Source of the DNA: an uncultured Clostridia bacterium
GTDB taxonomy: Bacteria > Bacillota > Clostridia > Oscillospirales > Ruminococcaceae
Assembly: GCA_947089135.1 (NCBI GenBank)
Contig: CAMUJF010000002.1
Location: forward strand, 118,506-182,505
Direction: 5' to 3'
DNA length: 64,000 nt
In this document: one piece after another, positions 57,534 to 64,000 of the stretch
Layout of the letters: each line of letters opens with the position of its first letter
Numbering within the stretch: the first letter of the stretch is position 1
Made by a program: the position numbers and the translations under genes
The notes under the pieces: generated by a model
Databases searched by the model: none
What the model was told of the DNA's origin: nothing
Seen by the model: only the letters and a program-made list of their open reading frames with translations

Positions 57534-59618
57534 ATGACTTTTTTCGGGCTTTCGGAGCGCGAAGCGGAAGCGTCACGTAAAAAATACGGCTTTAACGAGC
57601 TTTTATATAAACCGTCCTTCGGCAGAAATCTGCTGCGGGGCTTGAACGGACTTAGCTGCAAGCTTTTCATCATTGCGGCTCTTGCGGAGATCATACGCTC
57701 ACTTTTGGTACTGAACGGCTTTACAGACGCGGAAACCGACTTTATAAGACCTGCCGTACTGTTCGGCGCGGGAGTTTTGTGCGGACTTGCCGAGGCGGCT
57801 TTAAGACAACGTTCCGAGCGTATTGTTAACGAGCTTTGCGGCTTTGACGGAGGTGCGGAATACACGGTTTTCCGAAACAGCGGAAGAACCGAAAGAGTCC
57901 AGCGAAAAATGCTTGCGGTTGGGGACGCTGTGTTTCTGTCGGAGGGTGACGTTGTTCCTGCCGACGGAACAATGTCTGTCGGTCTGCTGACGGTGGATCA
58001 GTCGGTTTTCGGAACTGTCGGCAAGGCGGAAAAAACAGTTCCTCCTGACAGCTACAGAAAGGGCAGTATTGCGGGTACAAACGATCCATATGCGGTCTAC
58101 AGCGGCACTCTTGTCTGCGGAGGCAGCGGGATTGTAAAGATAACGGCGATAGGCGAAAATACGGAGATCGCAAGGAAAAACGAGCCGAAACGCACAGAAA
58201 TACACATGGACGGCGGAAGCAGATTTGACGGTGTGCTCCGAACAGGAGGGGCGGCAGGCTCAACTTCGGCATTGGCGGTTCTGATATTCGGAACGGTAAG
58301 CGGCGTTTCCGCGGGGCAGCTTTACGGAGGTCTGGCGAGGGGAGTGTCATTGGCTGCGGCGGTGTTGGCGGTCGCCTGCTTTTGCGGTAAAAATCTTTTG
58401 AGCGAGTGTACGGCGGCTTCCGCGGTAAAGCGTCTTAGTAAAAAGGGCGTGAGGGTATCCGATCCCGAAGCGGTATGCAAAAGCTCCGACGTTGGAATGG
58501 CTGTTATAGAACGCGGAGGAATGATCGCAGGATCGGAATATTCCGCAGACGGAACGGCATTTATTGACGGCGGCGGAAAGGAACACGGCAGCTTCGGCTC
58601 AATAGGAGCGGGGCTCGGGGAGATACTGAAAAACGCGGTGATATGCACATCTTCGGCGGCGCTCGCTTCGGGCGGGACAGTGTTGGGAGGAAGTCCTCTT
58701 GACAGAGCTCTTTACAGATTTCTCGGCAGGAAAGCCGAAAAGGCTCCCGATTTTAAAAGGCAGACCGAGGTAAAGACCGACAGAGGAAGCGTTCTTTCGG
58801 GGATCACCGTTTCAGCCGGAGGAAAGCTGTTCACATTTGTGAGAGGCGGCGCGGAGATACTGCTTGAAAGATGCTCCGACAGCATTGGAGCGGACGGAAG
58901 AAAGCAAAGGATAACCAACAAAAGCGCGCTACAGAAGCTGGCGGCGACTATTTCCCTGACGGGAAAGGACGTTATCGCTTTCGCTGTCTCGGAACGCGGT
59001 ATAAAAGAGGGGCGTCTTCCGTCGGGCGGATATTCGCTGATAGGGCTGGTTGCTTTGTACGACGGCTTTTTTGTCGAAGCCGCCGGGGAGGTAAAACGCC
59101 TTGAAAGACTTGGAGTAAGGGTCGTACTTGCGTCGGAGGAAAGCCGTGAGACTGCTTTGTTTGCGGCGAAATATGCGGGCATTTCGGGTGCTAAGGGTTC
59201 GTCAAAAAAGTCTGCGGGAGTAGTCATCAGCTCCGATCAGCTTGCCAAAATGAGCGATAAGGAGCTTTCAGGAAAGCTTAAAGACATAAAGGCTGTGGTA
59301 AGAGCTGTACCATATGACAGACGGAGACTTATCCGCGCTGCCCATGAAAACGGGATAAAGGTGTGCGTTTCCTCAGCCGAGCTTCGGAATCTCAACGCTG
59401 CTTCGGAAGCCGACCTTACGGTTGCTTCCCACGGCTGCTCCACGGCGGTGAGAGCGACGTCTGATGCGGCTTCCTCCGCGGAAAAGTGCGGAATAAAGGC
59501 TTTAGCCGACATAATAGCTTGCTCTGCGGAGTACGTTTCAAAATGCAGGGCACGGATAGTATTCAGAGCGGTATGCGCTGTCGCGGCGGCAGCGGCTGCT
59601 GTTGTGTTTTTTATTTGA
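57534..59618 (+). CDS. Catalytically dead P-type ATPase homologue (pseudoenzyme)
   Basis: A 694-residue protein with P2-type ATPase layout: N-terminal GLSEREAEASRKKYGFNELL, membrane helices (about 40-60, 72-90, 240-285 and 673-694), actuator domain EGDVVPADGTMSVGLLTVDQ, nucleotide domain GGAEILLERC, and P domain MSDKELSGKLKDIKAVVRA. All catalytic motifs are lost: TGES reads VFGTV (near 158), DKTGT reads IERGGM (near 325), TGDNP reads ASEES (near 533) and TGDGVND reads SSAELRN (near 613). The C-terminal membrane bundle is reduced to one helix. It cannot form the phospho-intermediate; a sensor or scaffold role is inferred. It lies 49 bp after the triad kinase. Confidence 0.85.
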   Translation: MTFFGLSEREAEASRKKYGFNELLYKPSFGRNLLRGLNGLSCKLFIIAALAEIIRSLLVLNGFTDAETDFIRPAVLFGAGVLCGLAEAALRQRSERIVNELCGFDGGAEYTVFRNSGRTERVQRKMLAVGDAVFLSEGDVVPADGTMSVGLLTVDQSVFGTVGKAEKTVPPDSYRKGSIAGTNDPYAVYSGTLVCGGSGIVKITAIGENTEIARKNEPKRTEIHMDGGSRFDGVLRTGGAAGSTSALAVLIFGTVSGVSAGQLYGGLARGVSLAAAVLAVACFCGKNLLSECTAASAVKRLSKKGVRVSDPEAVCKSSDVGMAVIERGGMIAGSEYSADGTAFIDGGGKEHGSFGSIGAGLGEILKNAVICTSSAALASGGTVLGGSPLDRALYRFLGRKAEKAPDFKRQTEVKTDRGSVLSGITVSAGGKLFTFVRGGAEILLERCSDSIGADGRKQRITNKSALQKLAATISLTGKDVIAFAVSERGIKEGRLPSGGYSLIGLVALYDGFFVEAAGEVKRLERLGVRVVLASEESRETALFAAKYAGISGAKGSSKKSAGVVISSDQLAKMSDKELSGKLKDIKAVVRAVPYDRRRLIRAAHENGIKVCVSSAELRNLNAASEADLTVASHGCSTAVRATSDAASSAEKCGIKALADIIACSAEYVSKCRARIVFRAVCAVAAAAAAVVFFI

Positions 59619-59646
59619 TATTTAAAAGATGAAAGGCGGTGATATT

Positions 59647-60978
59647 TTGGCGTTGAATGATACGCAGGAAAAAAACGGTATTCAAATGCTTCTTGACAGT
59701 GTCGGCAATTTGGGGACTGTTGATATTCCCGCCGGGGAATACGAGGGGAAATTTATTGTTACAAAAAGCTGCACCATAAACGGAAACGGCTCGGTGCTGT
59801 GGAACTCGTCAGGTCCGGTGCTTGTTATCGCGGCGGAAAATGTCACGGTGAACAATTTAAAAATCGAGCTGACGAGCGATAACATACCTTATGAACAAAT
59901 GGTCTCGGTGTACTGCAAGTACGGCGATACCAAATTTTCCGATGTGGAAATAAACGGTATGCTTCTGGGCATTAAGGGCGAAGAGCAGTATTGGGGACTG
60001 CCGAGGATCATAGATCTTGGAAAACTTCCTGCGGAAAGGGAGCAGTCCTTTGCACTGGAGCTTTATGCTCCCGTTGAGGCAGATATCAGGGGTGAGCTTT
60101 ACAATGTGAACCTGTCTGCGGACTCGCTCGCTGTCGGTTTTAACACGGTAACGCTTACGATCGGAAAGGTACGCAGCGATTCTCTGCTGTACGGCTATAT
60201 CCGCATAAGGTCGGTTGTGGAGCGGAAAATTATTATAAGCGGCGAGATAGGCGGCGAGGACGAGCCTATGTCCGCAAATTATATGCTATGCTCTATACAA
60301 AGGGACGCTCCTATGCGGCACAGCGAGATGCTGGAACGCCTCGACCCCGTTCAGCTTGCGACTATGCCGGAACCCGAAGCGGAGACGGTAGAGTCCTCCT
60401 ATGAACCTTTGGACGAAGCGGTCACATACGGAGGAGAAAGCGGAGGGACTGAGGAGAATGTGCTTATCCCAAGCGGAAAAAGAATACCGTTGTCAATGAA
60501 GCAGTACAAAATAGAGCTTCTTTACAAAGCGGCAAAAACCGATATAGACATGGACGGATATCTGTTCATGCTTAACAGCGGCGGAACGGTAAGCTCCGAT
60601 AAACGCATGATATTCTTCGGGAACGACCGTTCGGACTGCGGAAGCGTTCACTATCTCAATGCGGCGGACAAAAGGGCTATGTTTATTGATTTCGGCGCGG
60701 TACCCAAGGACGTTACCCGCATGGTGATGCTGTTTTCTATTTACGGAAACAAGCCCGATCAGCTTTTTAGTATGCTTGATGAGGCGGAGGTAAGCGTTCT
60801 GTGCGAAAACGGCGTGCATATGCATATGCCTGTTGAAAAGGGGATTCAGTACCGCACCATACTTGCTCTCGGCTTTGAAAAAACAGGCGGCGTGTGGGAA
60901 ATGATCTCGTCGGGAAAGGGCGTGTCTATGTCTCTTGCGGACATCTGCCGAAGCTACGGGGTGACAGTGCTTTCATAG
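59647..60978 (+). CDS. Beta-helix-like domain fused to TerD domain
   Basis: A 443-residue protein. Residues 1 to about 200 contain repeated short strands of the parallel beta-helix kind (IVTKSCTINGNGSVLW, VLVIAAENVTVNNLKI, then DADSL-type repeats). A Glu/Ser-rich linker spans about 225-280. The C-terminal ~160 residues are a TerD domain: DIDMDGYLFMLNSGGTVSSD, FGNDRSDCGSVHYL, RAMFIDFGAVPKDVTRMVML and GFEKTGGVWEMISSGKGV. TerD domains bind calcium through Asp-rich sites. It has no signal peptide, so it is likely cytosolic. The start is TTG at 59647, 7 nt after AAAGGCGG; the ATG at 59629 overlaps that site. Confidence 0.88.
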   Translation: MALNDTQEKNGIQMLLDSVGNLGTVDIPAGEYEGKFIVTKSCTINGNGSVLWNSSGPVLVIAAENVTVNNLKIELTSDNIPYEQMVSVYCKYGDTKFSDVEINGMLLGIKGEEQYWGLPRIIDLGKLPAEREQSFALELYAPVEADIRGELYNVNLSADSLAVGFNTVTLTIGKVRSDSLLYGYIRIRSVVERKIIISGEIGGEDEPMSANYMLCSIQRDAPMRHSEMLERLDPVQLATMPEPEAETVESSYEPLDEAVTYGGESGGTEENVLIPSGKRIPLSMKQYKIELLYKAAKTDIDMDGYLFMLNSGGTVSSDKRMIFFGNDRSDCGSVHYLNAADKRAMFIDFGAVPKDVTRMVMLFSIYGNKPDQLFSMLDEAEVSVLCENGVHMHMPVEKGIQYRTILALGFEKTGGVWEMISSGKGVSMSLADICRSYGVTVLS

Positions 60979-60992
60979 AAAGGAAAGACGGA

Positions 60993-62702
60993 ATGGACGG
61001 AAACAAGGGGAAAATACGGAAATATTTGCTTGCGGCGGCTATTTTCATGACGTATCTAAGCGGCTGTGTCGGCGAAGCATCGGAAGAAACCGCAAACGCT
61101 GTGCAAACGTCGGAAATAACGTTATCCGCTTCGGAAACGCGAAAAGAAACAGAATCGGAAACGGAAATAAAAGCGGAAACAGATACCGTATCCGCGGAAA
61201 TTTTGGAAACGGAAGATAATTCCTCCAAGCTGCCGACGCCTCAGCGGGCAGGTCATGACCCGCGAACAGGAGACTATCTTGCCGCTCTTGCGGACGATTC
61301 CGATTTTGCGGGACTGTGTCAGAACTGCTTGGGAGCGATAGTTGCGGACATGAATGGAGACGGTGTTCCCGAAGTGTTTTTGGAGATGTTTGCGGGGATG
61401 AGCAGCGTGACAAAGGTATTTACAGTCAAGGACGGAAAAGCGGTCTGCCTAAAAGCTGCGCCCGATTCTTACATTCCGTCGGGAAACAGTGTGTCTTACA
61501 GTTCATATGACGGCGGATTGCCGGAATTTTATATCGGGGACGGTGAAAAGATAATTCTTGCAAAATTCTCCGGCGGCGGAAGCGTTGGGGGAGGCAGCGG
61601 AATTATGGAAATAAGCCTTGACGGAAACAGCATTTCCGCAAAGGAACTGTGCAGTTCTTCCTATTCAAAGTCAAATTTTGATTTATTCTACAGCTATCGC
61701 TTCGGCGGTGAAGACGTTTCCGAAGAGGAGTACCAAACCCGTCTTGACGAATACATGAGCGAACTTGACTACTGCACTGATTATTCGGTAACACTGACTC
61801 AAAGTGCGCTGAAAGGCGATTACAACACGCTTGTACCCCTTGCGGACGCTCTTGACGGTTTTTACGGAAGTCTCGGCAAGGGAGATAGTATCGACTTTGG
61901 CGTTGAGCTAAAGCCGATCTATGTGTGTATTTCCGACGGTTCTACAGGGCACACCGACTACAGCGCTGTACTGAGCTATGATGCTATGGGTAACGTTTCT
62001 ATCATTCAGAGGGAAATTTACGGGAACAAGGACACCTGTTCATTTGAATATGATTATGACGATAATGGCAGGGTAACTAAAATACGCGGTTTTAACAACT
62101 ATACTCCTGAAGCGGATTATAATTGGAGTATAGACTGTTACGGAAATATTATAAAAACACGTTCAAACATGCCGTACACCGATATGGACGAGTCCCTTTA
62201 CAAGTTTGTTACCGACGGGCAGGGCAAAGTTACCGAGGAAATTTTTTATGCGGATAAAAGAGCTGCTGAAATTTACAGCTATGAGAGTGTTAAGGTAGGA
62301 GACGTTTTGAGTCGCAGATTTTATCGCTATGACAACTTCGGAAATAAAATATATGAAGAACTTGATACCGTTATCTATGAACTGAAAGATTCTATACAGG
62401 ACTATATTGAGACATGGGAATACGATGAATGCAATAGGCTTATCAAGCACGTTTTTAGCTATGGGTGCGATTCAATTGACGAATACATCTATAACGACGA
62501 TGGCGACATGGTAAAGCGTGTTCATACGTTTGTCGGCAATGATGAAATGAACGGCGGAAAAGCGGGCGTTTACGTCACAAACTACAGCTATGAAAAAGAC
62601 CTGAAGGGCGGCGTTACCTGCAGCTATAGCAGAGGCAGCGATTACTATGACGAGGACGTTATCGAGGAAATTTATTACGCGCCCGTAAGGACAGTCAAAT
62701 GA
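60993..62702 (+). CDS. Large lipoprotein with YD/Rhs-like repeats
   Basis: A 569-residue lipoprotein: lipobox TYLSGC (Cys at about residue 24), a Thr/Glu-rich stalk to about residue 75, an Asp-rich ADMNGDGVPEVF segment (FG-GAP/EF-hand-like), then a C-terminal half with Rhs/YD-type units (YDYDDNGRVTKIRGF, WSIDCYGNIIKT, YRYDNFGNKIYE, WEYDECNRLIKHV, YIYNDDGDMVKRV). GAAAGGAAAGACGGA precedes the ATG, only 14 bp after the TerD gene, so it is in the same operon. It could be the extracellular arm of the Ter-like system; direct evidence is only position. Confidence 0.82.
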   Translation: MDGNKGKIRKYLLAAAIFMTYLSGCVGEASEETANAVQTSEITLSASETRKETESETEIKAETDTVSAEILETEDNSSKLPTPQRAGHDPRTGDYLAALADDSDFAGLCQNCLGAIVADMNGDGVPEVFLEMFAGMSSVTKVFTVKDGKAVCLKAAPDSYIPSGNSVSYSSYDGGLPEFYIGDGEKIILAKFSGGGSVGGGSGIMEISLDGNSISAKELCSSSYSKSNFDLFYSYRFGGEDVSEEEYQTRLDEYMSELDYCTDYSVTLTQSALKGDYNTLVPLADALDGFYGSLGKGDSIDFGVELKPIYVCISDGSTGHTDYSAVLSYDAMGNVSIIQREIYGNKDTCSFEYDYDDNGRVTKIRGFNNYTPEADYNWSIDCYGNIIKTRSNMPYTDMDESLYKFVTDGQGKVTEEIFYADKRAAEIYSYESVKVGDVLSRRFYRYDNFGNKIYEELDTVIYELKDSIQDYIETWEYDECNRLIKHVFSYGCDSIDEYIYNDDGDMVKRVHTFVGNDEMNGGKAGVYVTNYSYEKDLKGGVTCSYSRGSDYYDEDVIEEIYYAPVRTVK

Positions 62703-62754
62703 TTTTTTACAGCCGTCACGGTTGTTTGAAATAATACTATTTAAGGAGATTTTT

Positions 62755-63228
62755 ATGGTAGTAATTGAAATGGAAAACGGCAAAAAGATCAAACTGGAGC
62801 TTTATCCCGACATTGCTCCGATAACGGTGGAGAACTTTGAAAAGCTTGTTAAGGACGGCTTTTACGACGGACTTATCTTCCACCGTGTCATACCCGGCTT
62901 CATGATCCAGGGAGGCTGTCCCGACGGTACGGGAATGGGCGGTCCGGGACACCACATCAAGGGAGAGTTTGCCTCCAACGGCGTAAAGAACGATTTGAAG
63001 CACACCCGCGGAGTTATTTCAATGGCGCGTTCCATGATGAAGGACAGCGCAGGTTCACAGTTCTTTATCATGCATCAGGACGCTCCTCATCTGGACGGAG
63101 AGTATGCTGCTTTCGGCAAGGTCGTTGAGGGAATGGACGCTGTTGACGAGATCGCGGAGACCGAGACAAGCTACGGCGACAGACCCGTTAAAGAACAGAA
63201 AATGAAAAAGGTTTACATTGAGGAATAA
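62755..63228 (+). CDS. Peptidyl-prolyl cis-trans isomerase, cyclophilin type
   Basis: A 157-residue cytosolic cyclophilin: VEMENGKKIKLELYPDIAP-type start, the FHRVIPGFMIQGG active-site segment with the catalytic Arg, RGVISMARSMMKDSAGSQFFIM and LDGEYAAFGKVVEGMD. It speeds proline isomerisation in folding proteins. AAGGAGATTTTT precedes the ATG at 62755. It lies 52 bp after the lipoprotein gene and may be read from the same transcript. Confidence 0.96.
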   Translation: MVVIEMENGKKIKLELYPDIAPITVENFEKLVKDGFYDGLIFHRVIPGFMIQGGCPDGTGMGGPGHHIKGEFASNGVKNDLKHTRGVISMARSMMKDSAGSQFFIMHQDAPHLDGEYAAFGKVVEGMDAVDEIAETETSYGDRPVKEQKMKKVYIEE

Positions 63229-63287
63229 AAAGCGGTACAGTCATTGCGATTGACAGCAATGCAGAAGTTTTTCAAATAATTTTTTGA

Positions 63288-63364
63288 AGCGCAAAACTCC
63301 GCATAAGGCCGTATAACTGTTTATGACTTCCCCCAAAACGGCTGAAATACAAGAGTTTTGCGCT
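63288..63364. repeat. Long inverted repeat downstream of the cyclophilin gene
   Basis: A perfect 12-bp inverted repeat, AGCGCAAAACTC/GAGTTTTGCGCT, encloses 53 nt with an inner GCCGT/ACGGC pair. It may act as a terminator or mark the edge of an inserted segment. The 63229-63287 stretch before it contains only a weak CATTGC/GCAATG hairpin. Confidence 0.6.
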
Positions 63365-63408
63365 ACTCTTTACTTCTTCTCGTGTCCCCTCATATTGTGA
63401 TTTTGTAA

Positions 63409-63669
63409 GGTTGGGCACCAAAAATCATAGGAGAACAGCATGAAAAACACGCTATTGAGCAGGGGCGTCCTGCTCCCCCGCCGGCGAGATCAGCAAGGAT
63501 AAAATCAACCATGTGGCCGGTGCTGTTACCCCGCCGTTTGCGGAAATGGTGTGGGCGACTACTGGCGGCGATTGGGAAACCATTAACCGCCTGACGGATA
63601 TTCTCGTAACTATGAACACCGCCGAGGATGGCGGCAAGCTGTTTATAGTAATCCATAAAATTAACGTGA
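63409..63669 (+). pseudogene. Frameshifted gene remnant
   Basis: Two out-of-frame pieces read as one protein: EKHAIEQGRPAP (63442-63477), then after a one-base shift at the C-run near 63475, GEISKDKINHVAGAVTPPF and MVWATTGGDWETINRL up to about 63650. The piece is more GC-rich than its surroundings and looks like cargo of a conjugative element, but I do not recognise the family. It has no intact start-to-stop frame. Confidence 0.45.
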
Positions 63670-63954
63670 CAATTAGGGGAACAGGAAAAACAATATTGGT
63701 GTTGGGCGGCTTGCGCACAAACAGCGTTAAAATTTGTTGGTGTTAAAAAGACACAGAAAGAAATATATGAGGCTGCCAAAGGAAATACGGATTATATCGA
63801 TGAAACAGGCACGTTTGCTGATATTAACAAGGCAATATATGCGTTTGACGGTACAAAATTTACTACGTCTACTAATCCGAAATATAGCCTGATAAGCAAC
63901 AGAATCGGCAGCAGAAACATTGTAATAATCCGTGGTTTAAAAGAAAGAGTCTGA
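63670..63954 (+). pseudogene. Remnant of a papain-like cysteine protease
   Basis: A 94-codon open frame without a start: QEKQYWCWAACAQTALKF, with the catalytic-Cys motif of papain-like (AvrRpt2/C39-like) proteases, then GVKKTQKEIYEAAKG and ADINKAIYAF. It stops at 63952 before the expected GH...V catalytic His region. Its natural N-terminus (HKINVT, just before 63670) is in another frame. Truncated and frameshifted; fused by decay to the remnant before it. The last 46 bp of the window show nothing. Confidence 0.6.
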
Positions 63955-64000
63955 ATAAAGAACCGTGTAAATGCCAATAATAACCATAAATAAATATATG

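Overview
The window looks like a chromosomal stretch from a low-to-mid GC, spore-forming Clostridia of the Ruminococcus/Oscillospiraceae type. Clues are an alpha/beta small acid-soluble spore protein, a cdaA-cdaR pair, Firmicutes-style promoters (TTGACA, 17 bp, TATAAT, often with an extended -10), a cohesin-domain protein beside a dockerin protein, and a split PurH (separate IMP cyclohydrolase and AICAR formyltransferase). No CRISPR array, prophage or intact insertion sequence is visible.

Layout. 1-5.0 kb: end of an Hpt-domain signalling protein, a DUF2461 protein, aroF and galE from divergent promoters, a small helical protein, tRNA-Arg(ACG) and a CmpB-type membrane protein. 5.1-9.7 kb: a cohesin-domain protein and a leucine-rich-repeat/dockerin protein in one operon. 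9.9-13.2 kb: a three-gene envelope operon (GT2-GtrA glycosyltransferase, phosphodiester glycosidase, membrane-anchored protein). 13.5-15.3 kb: an unrecognised soluble protein and a LytTR regulator. 15.4-21.2 kb: an L-fucose operon (fucA, SDR, fucU, fucK, small Cys protein, fucI). 21.4-25.5 kb: an orphan solute-binding lipoprotein, an HD-GYP sensor and a zinc-ribbon membrane protein. 25.6-30.3 kb: rpsL-rpsG-fusA-tuf. 30.6 kb: a 56-residue ferredoxin. 30.9-45.8 kb: a purine operon (purE, purC, a Cys-less PurF paralogue, a decayed true purF, purM, purN, PurO-like, AICAR transformylase, purD) with many unrelated passenger genes. It begins with a Gln-rich leader peptide followed by an intrinsic terminator. 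46-47.3 kb: an AraC/phosphotransferase fusion. 47.5-51.6 kb: cdaA, cdaR and an FAD dehydrogenase. 51.7-53.8 kb: SASP, an XRE regulator and a WYL regulator. 53.8-62.7 kb: a tellurite-resistance-like (Ter) signalling operon. 62.7-64.0 kb: a cyclophilin and broken gene remnants.

The most interesting system is the operon at 53.8-62.7 kb: a TerY-like vWA protein, a PP2C phosphatase and a kinase with a Zn ribbon (the known TerY-P triad). It is followed by a P-type ATPase homologue that has lost every catalytic motif, a beta-helix/TerD fusion and a secreted lipoprotein. Second is purine control: a 42-codon leader with six Gln codons in ten, whose stop codon overlaps a terminator stem. It stands ahead of a purine operon in which the glutaminase-competent PurF is a pseudogene and the surviving PurF paralogue lacks the catalytic cysteine.
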